From Candidatus Aenigmatarchaeota archaeon (GTDB lineage Archaea > Aenigmatarchaeota > Aenigmatarchaeia > CG10238-14), in NCBI GenBank assembly GCA_017608955.1, contig JAFCEW010000021.1, positions 1 to 10,936 of the forward strand: a stretch of DNA of 10,936 nt, written 5' to 3'. Below are positions 4,892 to 10,936 of the stretch, one piece after another (position 1 is the first letter of the stretch; each line of letters opens with the position of its first letter). Position numbers and translations under genes: made by a program. The notes under the pieces are model-generated. The model was given only the letters and a program-made list of their open reading frames with translations. It searched no databases and was not told the DNA's origin.

Positions 4892-5245
4892 ATGAAATCT
4901 AAATATTTTGATATTTATATTTTGATATTAACAATTATTTTAATTATATTTATTAGTGGATGTATACATCAAACGCTACAATCTTCTACTGAATTACCAG
5001 ATGATATTTCTAATTCATGCATAAATGCTTGTAAAGATGCATTGAATTCTGGTAAAGATCTTAGTTCAGGACCTTGCATTTTAGATCCTATACCAATAGA
5101 TTCAGATTGGGTTTGTGATATTGCACATGATCCTCGTCAGTCAATTGACAATCAACCAGAAAATCAATGTCAATCATATAGAAATGGCACTTCGCATCAT
5201 TTTATTGAACTTACTCCAGATTGTAAATTCATCAGAGCAAGATAG
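4892..5245 (+). CDS. Small cysteine-rich lipoprotein of unknown function
   Basis: A 117-residue protein with a lipoprotein signal: a hydrophobic segment at residues 8-20 followed by the lipobox ISGC ending at Cys24. The mature domain has six more cysteines (43, 47, 62, 75, 93, 111), enough for three disulfides or a metal site. It has a dense set of conserved-looking residues: SDWVCDIAHDPRQ (71-83), DNQPENQC (86-93) and SHHFIELTPDC (101-111). From memory this resembles small lipoproteins or secreted proteins found repeatedly in archaeal genomes with the same DWVCD-AH-PRQ pattern, but I know of no assigned function. It would sit on the outer face of the membrane. His79, His102 and His103 with the cysteines could bind metal; that is only a guess. 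Confidence 0.78.
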   Translation: MKSKYFDIYILILTIILIIFISGCIHQTLQSSTELPDDISNSCINACKDALNSGKDLSSGPCILDPIPIDSDWVCDIAHDPRQSIDNQPENQCQSYRNGTSHHFIELTPDCKFIRAR

Positions 5246-5294
5246 TTATGATTCAAATTTTTTCTATTAGTTCTGCAATAACATAAAAGATAAA

Positions 5295-5306
5295 AATTAA
5301 TAAAAA
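5295..5306 (+). promoter_or_regulatory. TATA box of the glycyl-tRNA synthetase gene
   Basis: An AATTAATAAAAA element is centred about 28 bases before the ATG at 5329. A T-run at 5255-5260 just upstream could end the lipoprotein transcript. Confidence 0.4.
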
Positions 5307-5328
5307 CAACTATTCTTAAGTTGATATT

Positions 5329-6804
5329 ATGACAAAACTAGAAGATATTCAAAATGTTTGCTTAAGAAGGGGTATAGTGTTCCCTACCGCTGAGATATAT
5401 CCTAATATTTCTGGATTTTTTGATTATGGTACAATAGGAACTTTAATAAAAAGAAAACTTATTGAATATTGGCGAGAATTTTTTGTCAAAAATGAAAATA
5501 ATATAGTAGAAATCGATGGTTCTACTGTTCTTCCTGAAAATGTATTTAAGGCATCAGGACATTTAAAAGGATTTGTTGATCCTATTACTCAGTGTAAAAA
5601 ATGTAAAAGTATATATAGAGCAGATCATCTTATAGAAGAAAAAACAAAAAAATTCGTTGAAGGAAAGTCTGAAAAAGAACTTACATCTATAATCAAAAAA
5701 GAAAAAATTAGATGTCCAAAATGTAATGGAGAGCTAGGAAATGTAAGAATATTTAATTTAATGCTTAAAACAGAGATAAGCCCTATTGGAGGTCAGACTG
5801 CATATTTGAGACCAGAAACTGCCCAAAATATATTTACTAGTTTTCAAAGAGTTTTTAGAACAGCCAGATTAAAGCTCCCATGTGGTATTGCACAAATAGG
5901 TCATTCATTTAGAAATGAAATTTCTCCAAGACATTTTTTAGTTAGAGTCAGAGAATTTAATCAAATGGAAATAGAATGGTTTTTTGATCCTGAAGATGAT
6001 AAATGTCCAGAATTTGATAAAATAAAAGATAAAGAAATAATTATTTTGACAAGAGAAGCACAAATGAAAAATAAAAAAGAAATAAAAATTACAGCTGAAA
6101 AAGCAGTAAAAAGAAAAATTTTACCTAATAAATGGATGGCATATTTTTTAGTAAAAGAATTCGAATTCTATAAATCTTTAGGAATTCCTGAACATGCATT
6201 AAGATTCAGACATATGTTGCTAGAAGAAACCCCACATTACAGTAAAGGAAATTTTGACCTAGAAATAAAATTTGATTTTGGATGGAAGGAAACTATTGGA
6301 AATTCATTTAGAACAGATTATGATCTTAGAAATCATATGAAATATTCAAAACAAGATTTGACTATAAGAACAGATGATGGAAAAAAAATTATTCCTAATG
6401 TAATAGAACCATCATTTGGTGTAGAAAGAACTTTGGCAGCAGTTTTATTATATAATTTCAAAGACGAAAAAGAAAGAGGATGGGCTTGGTTTAAATTCCC
6501 AGTTAAAATAGCACCTTATATATCAGCAATTTTTCCTTTAGTAAATAAAGATAAATTACCAGAAAAGGCGAGAAAAGTTTTTGAAAAATTGAAAGGAAAA
6601 TTTGATGTTTTCTATGATGAATCTGGCTCAATAGGTAGGAGATATGCAAGAGCAGATGAAATAGGAATTCCATTTGCAGTTACAATAGATTATCAAACTT
6701 TAGAAGATAATACGGTTACAATAAGAAACCGTGATACAAAAAAACAAATAAGAATACCTATAGACGATCTAAAAGAATTTTTTGAAAGAATTTTATTTAT
6801 TTAA
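5329..6804 (+). CDS. glyS: Glycyl-tRNA synthetase (class II, alpha2 type)
   Basis: The 491-residue enzyme attaches glycine to tRNA-Gly. Residues 12-40 carry the GlyRS start (RRGIVFPTAEIY, then GFFDYG). A zinc-binding insertion has Cys89/Cys92 and Cys129/Cys132. The catalytic core includes AYLRPETAQ (158-166), motif 2 FRNEISPR (194-201) with VREFNQMEIEWFFDP, and motif 3 PSFGVERTL (361-369). The C-terminal anticodon-binding domain (about 392-490) contains GSIGRRYARADEIGIPFAVTIDY-type sequence at 433-455. It is shorter than many archaeal GlyRS enzymes but complete in motifs. Some usually fixed positions differ, such as RHFLVRVREF where most have a Gly-Leu-Leu-Arg-Val-Arg-Glu-Phe stretch. It has its own promoter and appears monocistronic. 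Confidence 0.96.
   Translation: MTKLEDIQNVCLRRGIVFPTAEIYPNISGFFDYGTIGTLIKRKLIEYWREFFVKNENNIVEIDGSTVLPENVFKASGHLKGFVDPITQCKKCKSIYRADHLIEEKTKKFVEGKSEKELTSIIKKEKIRCPKCNGELGNVRIFNLMLKTEISPIGGQTAYLRPETAQNIFTSFQRVFRTARLKLPCGIAQIGHSFRNEISPRHFLVRVREFNQMEIEWFFDPEDDKCPEFDKIKDKEIIILTREAQMKNKKEIKITAEKAVKRKILPNKWMAYFLVKEFEFYKSLGIPEHALRFRHMLLEETPHYSKGNFDLEIKFDFGWKETIGNSFRTDYDLRNHMKYSKQDLTIRTDDGKKIIPNVIEPSFGVERTLAAVLLYNFKDEKERGWAWFKFPVKIAPYISAIFPLVNKDKLPEKARKVFEKLKGKFDVFYDESGSIGRRYARADEIGIPFAVTIDYQTLEDNTVTIRNRDTKKQIRIPIDDLKEFFERILFI
6792..6802 (+). promoter_or_regulatory. Possible TATA box overlapping the glyS end
   Basis: TTTATTTATTT lies at the end of glyS. A start about 26 bases on (near 6823) would place the AGGTGA at 6827-6832 inside the leader of the next gene. 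Confidence 0.3.
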
Positions 6805-6826
6805 CTTTTTCTATCCTATTTTAATT

Positions 6827-6832
6827 AGGTGA
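6827..6832 (+). promoter_or_regulatory. Shine-Dalgarno site pointing to an AUU start
   Basis: AGGTGA is identical to the rpl44e site. No ATG, GTG or TTG in the right frame lies at proper distance. The in-frame ATT at 6837 is four bases on, while the first TTG (6852) is nineteen bases away. Confidence 0.5.
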
Positions 6833-6836
6833 GATA

Positions 6837-7229
6837 ATTAACATAGAACAATTGAAAAAAGAAGAAGCATTTTATAGTGGAACTCTATCTGTTGTATTAT
6901 TAAGTCCATATAGTGATTTAAGAGAAAGAAAATTTGAGTCTCTTTGTGAAAAATTGTATATTCTAAAACAAAATGATGCTTGGCCATATAATACTGAAAA
7001 AGTAGCTGAAGGTTATAATTCAAAAGATTTAGATAGATATATTTCTGGGCTCATGCTTGCGGAAGGATTTTTAGTAAAAACACATCTGGATAAAGATAGA
7101 TATGTTTTGACAACAAAAGGAAAACAGTGGTGTCAAAAACAATATAAAGAAGCTACAAAATTATGCCCTGAAGAAATTAAAAAAGTACTAGAAGTATTGA
7201 AATTACAAGAAAATGAACTATTTAATTAA
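6837..7229 (+). CDS. Unrecognised small protein, possibly winged-helix; start uncertain (AUU 6837 or UUG 6852)
   Basis: From AUU at 6837 the product would be 130 residues starting with Asn-Ile-Glu-Gln-Leu after the initiator; from TTG at 6852 it is 125. The ribosome binding site AGGTGA (6827-6832) favours 6837. No membrane segment or signal is present, so it is cytoplasmic. The middle part, numbered from 6852 (AWPYNTEKVAEGYNSKDLDR at 43-62, then YISGLMLAEGFLVKTHLDKDRYVLTTKGKQW), looks like a helix pair followed by a beta hairpin and a T-x-K-G-x-x-W ending, as in winged-helix DNA-binding proteins. I do not recognise the family, and a regulator role is only inferred. It converges on rpl10e and the two stops overlap by 12 bases, which implies overlapping transcript ends. 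Confidence 0.65.
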   Translation: MNIEQLKKEEAFYSGTLSVVLLSPYSDLRERKFESLCEKLYILKQNDAWPYNTEKVAEGYNSKDLDRYISGLMLAEGFLVKTHLDKDRYVLTTKGKQWCQKQYKEATKLCPEEIKKVLEVLKLQENELFN

Positions 7230-7733
7230 AATCTTATAAGTCCCTGATAATTTTTTATCAGCTCTTTTCAATGCTTGTTTTCCAATCTCAATATTTTTTT
7301 TATCTACTTTAAGCATTATCACTTTTTGATTTTCTTTTAATCTGGCGGCTCTACCTTTAGGTCTTCCAAATGCCTTTCTCATACCCATTGAATATCTATC
7401 TGCACCAGCACCTGTAGCCAATGCATGCTCTCTTAAAACTTGGTGAGGATAAACCAAAAACTTCATAAAATAATTTTCATTTCCTAATTCCTTTTCTAAT
7501 AATTTATTACACGATATTCTAGCACCTTCCATAGAATTATCTCTTATTTGGACATGCTCTTGTGAAACTAAATAAAGAGTTGTATCAAATTCTTTATTTT
7601 TATTTCCCATTTCAAATACACGTATTCTAGCATAAGGAACACCAACTACGTAACTTTTTCTTGGTTTTTTTTGTGAAACCCTAGTCCAAGGTCTTTTTAC
7701 AGTTCTCACACATCTTCCTGGTCTTAATGCCAT
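7218..7733 (-). CDS. rpl10e: Ribosomal protein L10e (uL16)
   Basis: The 171-residue product begins MALRPGRCVR and contains YVVGVPYARIRVFEMGN (28-44), LREHALATGAGADRYSMGMRKAFGRPKGRAAR (99-130) and a closing beta part, the full archaeal L10e/uL16. It lies near the peptidyl transferase centre and the tRNA sites of the large subunit. The length is normal. It starts at the family's MALRP, nine bases or so after the predicted transcript start. It is on the minus strand, downstream of the dTMP kinase gene but with its own TATA box in the 44-base gap, and its last codons overlap the convergent gene. Confidence 0.96.
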   Translation of the reverse strand: MALRPGRCVRTVKRPWTRVSQKKPRKSYVVGVPYARIRVFEMGNKNKEFDTTLYLVSQEHVQIRDNSMEGARISCNKLLEKELGNENYFMKFLVYPHQVLREHALATGAGADRYSMGMRKAFGRPKGRAARLKENQKVIMLKVDKKNIEIGKQALKRADKKLSGTYKILIK

Positions 7734-7762
7734 AATATCACTTACACATATTAAACAAAAAA

Positions 7763-7773
7763 GCTTTAAATAG
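7763..7773 (-). promoter_or_regulatory. TATA box of rpl10e
   Basis: On the minus strand the site reads CTATTTAAAGC, a near-perfect archaeal TATA box about 35 bases before the ATG at 7733. It predicts a start near 7742 and a leader of about nine bases. Confidence 0.6.
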
Positions 7774-7777
7774 ATTT

Positions 7778-8380
7778 CTAAAGATGTTTTTTAACTATAT
7801 CAACAATTTCTTCATGTATTTCTTTTGGAGTTCTTTCATATCCTTTTATAATAAATACATTAGGTAATATTTTTTTCATTTTTTTATATCTGTTTCTTAT
7901 TTCTTCTAATTGTTTTTCTTTTTCAAACAATTCAAATCCAAATCTTGATTTTGCTATTCTTTCAACACATATTTTTCCTGGAACATCTAAGACAAAAGTC
8001 AGATCAGGTTTTGGAAATGGATCATTAAGTTGTTTTAACCATTTAACAGGAATTCCATCTGATTCATAAACAAATGTAGAAAGCATATATCTGTCAGAAA
8101 TAACGTTAACACCTTTCTTTAATAAAGGCTCTATTTCACTATTGACATGATGAGCTCTGTCTGCTGTAAATAAAAGAGCAAAAGTTTTTAGATCAACTTT
8201 CCATTCTTTTTTGAGAATAGTTCTTATAATTCCTCCTATTATATTATTTGTTGGTTCTTTTGTTTTGAAAACTTTCATTTCATTTTTTTTAAACCATTTT
8301 GCTAGCATAGTAGACTGTGTAGATTCACCAGAACCATCAGGACCTTCAAAACTTATAAAAAGACCTCTTTTTCTTTTCAT
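7778..8380 (-). CDS. tmk: Thymidylate (dTMP) kinase with altered Walker A
   Basis: A 200-residue protein of normal length that would phosphorylate dTMP to dTDP. Motifs: P-loop FEGPDGSGEST (11-21), EPT (42-44), the DRA motif FTADRAHH (71-78), SDRY (95-98), PKPDLTFVLDV (124-133) and the lid RIAKSRFGFELFE (141-153). The P-loop is the oddity: residue 19 should be the phosphate-binding Lys of GxxGxGKST but is Glu (codon GAA, plus-strand TTC at 8324-8326). This is one A-to-G change from AAA. Every other motif is intact and the frame is clean, so this is not an evident pseudogene, yet loss of this Lys normally destroys P-loop kinase activity. A sequencing error, a recent mutation or a changed function are all possible. 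It has its own promoter. Confidence 0.9.
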   Translation of the reverse strand: MKRKRGLFISFEGPDGSGESTQSTMLAKWFKKNEMKVFKTKEPTNNIIGGIIRTILKKEWKVDLKTFALLFTADRAHHVNSEIEPLLKKGVNVISDRYMLSTFVYESDGIPVKWLKQLNDPFPKPDLTFVLDVPGKICVERIAKSRFGFELFEKEKQLEEIRNRYKKMKKILPNVFIIKGYERTPKEIHEEIVDIVKKHL

Positions 8381-8397
8381 ACATAATTATATTGTAA

Positions 8398-8410
8398 AGA
8401 ATTATAAATA
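8398..8410 (-). promoter_or_regulatory. TATA box of tmk
   Basis: On the minus strand AATTATTTATAAT is centred about 24 bases before the tmk ATG, consistent with a leaderless transcript. No ribosome binding site precedes that ATG. Confidence 0.45.
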
Positions 8411-8421
8411 ATTTCTTATAA

Positions 8422-9603
8422 TCAGAAAGGAAATAGTTTATATCTTTTCTTCTTTTCTTTTTCTTCTATTGCCTTAAGTTTTTTTGATATTTTTATTATT
8501 TGTGGTCTTGCTTTATCTGCTTCTTTTTTTGTATTTCCTATTCCTGATGTATTCCCAACGCCAATTATTATTATTTTTCCTTTTTGTTTCGTTCTTTTGA
8601 TTGCATTGTCTATTAAAGGAATAACTTTGTCAACTGCATTTAATATCTCTTCTCTCATTGGCATTATAGCCTCTTCTTGGCTCATTTTTACGATTATTGT
8701 ATCCAATGGTATTTTGTTTTTTACTGCAAAATTTTCTATATAAGCTCTTTCAACTCCTATTCCACCACATGCAACACCAATACCTTCTGCTATAGAACCA
8801 GTTTTTTCACCTTCTAATTTTGCTGCTGCATCTATTGTAATTATTTTTGCGATTTTTTCTTTTTTACCTATTTTGTCTAATACTCTTCCAATGTTTCCGG
8901 TTCTTCCACCTGGTCCTTTTGCTTTTATTATAATAATATCTCTATTTTTGTATTTTTTTCTGCATACTAATGTTTCATCATCTACTTTTTGTGTTTTAGA
9001 GTTATCAATTATTTGAGTTGCAACAAGTGGTCCAAGTCCGTCTCCAACAACCCATCCATTTGCTAATGCCTCTGTTCCTTTTAATAGCCCTTTGGCCATT
9101 CTTTCAATAAGAGGAATTTGCATTTGAACAATTAATGCAAGATTATAACTTTTTGTATTTTTTATTAATTCAACATAATGTCTAACAATTTTAGCAATTT
9201 GATGCAAGCTCATTGCACCAGACAAACCCATCATTATATTTGCTTTTTCTTCTTCATTTGCTTTCGGATTTAGCTGATTAACAAAATATTTGAATCTGTC
9301 TTTTTCTAAATCTATCAAATGCTCAAATTTTCTCACAATTCCATAAGGATCTAAACTAACAGGTGTTATCATAAAAAATTCTAAAAATTGATTTACACTA
9401 TCTCTTATTTTTTTATCTGGTCTTTTTTTTATTTTTTTCAGGACGATATTCTTTCCTTTTCTTGAAAGTCCTTCAAGCATCTCTGCACTTCTTTCAAGTT
9501 TGAACATTACTTGCATTACCATTATTCTTGAATAAAAGAAAATGAATATGAAAAAGAATATTAAATAAATAATTTGTCCGATTCCCCCATCAAACATGAA
9601 CAT
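8422..9603 (-). CDS. DUF1512 family membrane-anchored archaeal protein
   Basis: The 393-residue protein has one N-terminal membrane segment (about 8-27) and a large soluble part, matching the archaeal DUF1512 family (PF07431). The N-terminal soluble half is helical, with TPVSLDPYGIVRKFEHLID (80-98) and MMGLSGAMSLHQIAKIVRHYVELIK (124-148). The C-terminal half is alpha/beta and rich in glycine loops: GWVVGDGLGPLVA (183-195), KAKGPGGRTGNIGRV (227-241), GIGVACGGIGVERAYIE (274-290) and IIIIGVGNTSGIGN (344-357), which suggest a nucleotide- or phosphate-binding fold. The biochemical role is unknown; being near-universal in several archaeal groups suggests a core function at the membrane. The ATG at 9603 is preceded by AGGTG (9609-9613); an ATG two codons later is also possible. 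The tail is highly charged. Confidence 0.9.
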   Translation of the reverse strand: MFMFDGGIGQIIYLIFFFIFIFFYSRIMVMQVMFKLERSAEMLEGLSRKGKNIVLKKIKKRPDKKIRDSVNQFLEFFMITPVSLDPYGIVRKFEHLIDLEKDRFKYFVNQLNPKANEEEKANIMMGLSGAMSLHQIAKIVRHYVELIKNTKSYNLALIVQMQIPLIERMAKGLLKGTEALANGWVVGDGLGPLVATQIIDNSKTQKVDDETLVCRKKYKNRDIIIIKAKGPGGRTGNIGRVLDKIGKKEKIAKIITIDAAAKLEGEKTGSIAEGIGVACGGIGVERAYIENFAVKNKIPLDTIIVKMSQEEAIMPMREEILNAVDKVIPLIDNAIKRTKQKGKIIIIGVGNTSGIGNTKKEADKARPQIIKISKKLKAIEEKEKKKRYKLFPF

Positions 9604-9608
9604 TTCTA

Positions 9609-9613
9609 CACCT
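9609..9613 (-). promoter_or_regulatory. Shine-Dalgarno site of the DUF1512 gene
   Basis: AGGTG on the minus strand, five bases before the ATG at 9603. It selects this ATG over the in-frame ATG at 9597. Confidence 0.45.
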
Positions 9614-9627
9614 ACATTAACTTTATC

Positions 9628-9649
9628 AATTTAAACTATAAATAAACTT
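9628..9649. promoter_or_regulatory. Shared divergent promoter region
   Basis: The 59-base gap between two divergent genes holds overlapping TATA-like elements: CTATAAATAAA (9636-9646, plus strand; TTTATTTATAG on the minus strand) and ATTTAAACTA (9629-9638). The same bases are at workable distance from both starts (9603 minus, 9663 plus), so one AT-rich core may serve both directions. Confidence 0.45.
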
Positions 9650-9662
9650 TTAGGGATTAAAT

Positions 9663-10361
9663 ATGAATTGGAAAATACTCCTCAGTTTGTTTATTATATT
9701 TGCAATAGCAGGTTTATTAATGTTTTCTCCAAGAGGTAAGCAATTTAAAGAAAAATATCTTACTGATTATATTTCAAAAACGGCTGATTTAGTCAAAAAT
9801 GTTCCAGAAGAAATCACATTTAAAAAAGTCGCTCCAGAAGATAAATTTAATGTTTTGATAACAACAGAACAATCAACTATAGATGGATATTCATTTAATA
9901 TAAATGAAAATAATGTTGAGGCAGAAATGATATATGAATCGATATTGTTAGACGGACAGCAAATAACTACAAAAAACACAGACAAAGTCATTTTTAAAGC
10001 AGATAACATGAAAGGAACTATATCATTTGAAAATGGAAAAATAAGAATATCAGGAACATCTGATTCACTAGAAGTGAATAATATTGCTTTTGTATCGGAT
10101 AATGGACCAATTAACTTTGATGTTGTAGGGACTCCGGTTTCATATAATATAAATGGAATAACTAAAAATTCAATGAAATTTTCAAATATAGTTGGTTTAA
10201 TTACACTAGGAACATGGTCTCCACTTTCTTTACAAAATGATGAATTAGAAATACAATATTTTGATGGAAGTTTAAGTTTAAACGAAGATGTTTTGTCCAT
10301 AAATGGTAGGGCATATAAAGCAAAATTGAATAATGTAGATTTATCTTTAGAAAATAAATAA
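9663..10361 (+). CDS. Membrane-anchored beta-rich protein of unknown function
   Basis: A 232-residue protein with one N-terminal membrane segment (about 4-21) followed by RGK, so the rest is probably outside the cell. After a short helical stretch (about 27-48), the remaining 180 residues look almost wholly beta: regularly spaced short hydrophobic strands broken by Asn, Asp and Gly, as in a beta-solenoid or a beta-jellyroll stack. There are no cysteines. I recognise no family. The repeat-like fragments SFENGKIRISG, SLQNDELEIQYFDGSL and SLNEDVLSINGRA hint at strand repeats. The AGGGA at 9652-9656 is six bases before the ATG. The gene ends four bases from the convergent gene at 10366. The long open frame on the opposite strand (9767-10369) is a shadow. 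Confidence 0.75.
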   Translation: MNWKILLSLFIIFAIAGLLMFSPRGKQFKEKYLTDYISKTADLVKNVPEEITFKKVAPEDKFNVLITTEQSTIDGYSFNINENNVEAEMIYESILLDGQQITTKNTDKVIFKADNMKGTISFENGKIRISGTSDSLEVNNIAFVSDNGPINFDVVGTPVSYNINGITKNSMKFSNIVGLITLGTWSPLSLQNDELEIQYFDGSLSLNEDVLSINGRAYKAKLNNVDLSLENK

Positions 10362-10365
10362 GCAA

Positions 10366-10935
10366 TCATCTAGCTGGATATTTCATAAGTATAACTCCTT
10401 TACTGGTTGAATTTGTTATTAAAATCTGTAATGTATATATATTTCCTGATATAAGACAAGGATGAAAGTCTATAGACCATGTTGATGATGAAAATGATGT
10501 TGTATTAGTATAGGAACTATCTAGTATAGAGACGATAACATTTCCTGAGATTATGTTATTTCCAGTGTTTTTGTCAATTGCATGACCTGTTAATGATATA
10601 TTTTGAAGAGTGCAACTAGGTTCTGTTAAATTTTCATTATGTATTTTTAGTTGTGTATATCCTATTTTCTGATTATCATCTACTATTACAGTAAGATAAT
10701 TGGAATTATCAGCATCAATATTTGTTAAATTATAATAAAAATCACCAGAGGAAAATGTAGAAGCTGATTTGTTTTCAGATTCTATAAAAATGCTAGTTAT
10801 ATTTCCTGTTACATCATTTCCAGAATCAAAATATCTAGCATAGCCTGTTATATTTACTGTATTTAGTGTAAAAACTAAAGGTAATACTAATAGGAATATA
10901 CTACAAACACCAAGTATAAAAATTATTTTGTTCAT
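10366..10935 (-). CDS. Secreted Asn-rich protein with two Ig-like/CarboxypepD-reg-like repeats
   Basis: A 189-residue protein with a signal peptide (MNK, hydrophobic core about 4-22, cleavage probably near Thr23-Leu24). The mature part looks like two beta-sandwich repeats beginning ITGYARYFDSGNDVTGNITSIF (29-50) and LTGHAIDKNTGNNIISGNVIVSIL (115-138). Each opens with a [IL]TG-[YH]-A strand and a T-G-N turn, as in carboxypeptidase-regulatory-like or CNA-B-like domains of cell-surface proteins. At least eight N-x-S/T sequons (NIT, NIT, NKS, NLT, NLT, NIS, NTT, NST) suggest heavy N-glycosylation. Two cysteines (in PSC and HPC) could pair. It is probably an envelope protein. The ATG is at the very edge of the window (10933-10935), so the start cannot be checked against an upstream promoter. 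Confidence 0.7.
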   Translation of the reverse strand: MNKIIFILGVCSIFLLVLPLVFTLNTVNITGYARYFDSGNDVTGNITSIFIESENKSASTFSSGDFYYNLTNIDADNSNYLTVIVDDNQKIGYTQLKIHNENLTEPSCTLQNISLTGHAIDKNTGNNIISGNVIVSILDSSYTNTTSFSSSTWSIDFHPCLISGNIYTLQILITNSTSKGVILMKYPAR

Positions 10936-10936
10936 T

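Noticed and set aside
8211..8411. Plus-strand 66-codon open frame over the start of tmk
   Set aside because: Antisense to the conserved P-loop region of tmk; no independent evidence.
9767..10369. 200-codon open frame on the minus strand
   Set aside because: It lies fully antisense to the 9663-10361 gene, which has a start, membrane anchor and promoter. The antisense product shows no family motif and would overlap the end of the 10366-10935 gene.
1..10936. CRISPR arrays, rRNA or tRNA genes, insertion sequences, phage genes
   Set aside because: I read both strands and saw no spaced direct repeats, no rRNA-like segments, no tRNA T-loops and no transposase or integrase.

Overview
This window looks like a chromosomal segment of an AT-rich archaeon with a compact genome. 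The archaeal calls rest on ribosomal proteins S17e, L44e, S27e and L10e (uL16), a GINS replication protein, an archaeal-eukaryotic DNA primase, an archaeal-type glycyl-tRNA synthetase, DUF1512, and TATA boxes placed about 22-30 bases before many start codons. The primase is of the fused small-plus-large-subunit type known from Nanoarchaeum. Together with the low GC and the many small secreted proteins of unknown function, this suggests a DPANN lineage (Woesearchaeota/Pacearchaeota-like). The lineage is inference; the domain is not in doubt.

Layout. Positions 1-143 hold the C-terminal end of a probable ADP-forming acyl-CoA synthetase, abutted by a YdjM-type membrane hydrolase (144-611), a secreted cysteine-rich protein (648-1181) and a UPF0316/DUF2179 membrane protein (1224-1823). 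At 1856-1924 there is a previously unannotated small RNA gene that folds as a C/D box sRNA with unusual box sequences and has its own TATA box. It converges on rps17e (minus strand, 1930-2184). A small membrane protein follows (2311-2568).

The core, 2633-4852, is the conserved archaeal replication-translation neighbourhood: primase, GINS, rpl44e, rps27e. The primase reading frame is broken by a +1 shift exactly between the catalytic PriS domain and the iron-sulfur PriL domain. Next come a small lipoprotein (4892-5245), glycyl-tRNA synthetase (5329-6804) and an unrecognised small protein that may start at AUU (6837-7229).

From 7218 to 9603 the minus strand carries rpl10e, a dTMP kinase whose Walker A lysine is replaced by glutamate, and a DUF1512 protein. 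A short divergent promoter region (9604-9662) separates DUF1512 from a membrane-anchored beta-rich protein (9663-10361). That gene converges on a secreted, sequon-rich protein at the window edge (10366-10935).

Functionally the window combines information processing (replication priming, GINS, ribosome, tRNA charging, dTTP supply, probably RNA-guided RNA methylation) with several envelope proteins of unknown role. The two observations most worth following are the variant C/D sRNA, in which both kink-turns appear to have swapped G-C for U-A, and the frameshifted single-chain primase. No CRISPR array, tRNA, rRNA or insertion sequence was seen, and no gene-free stretch exceeds 300 bases.
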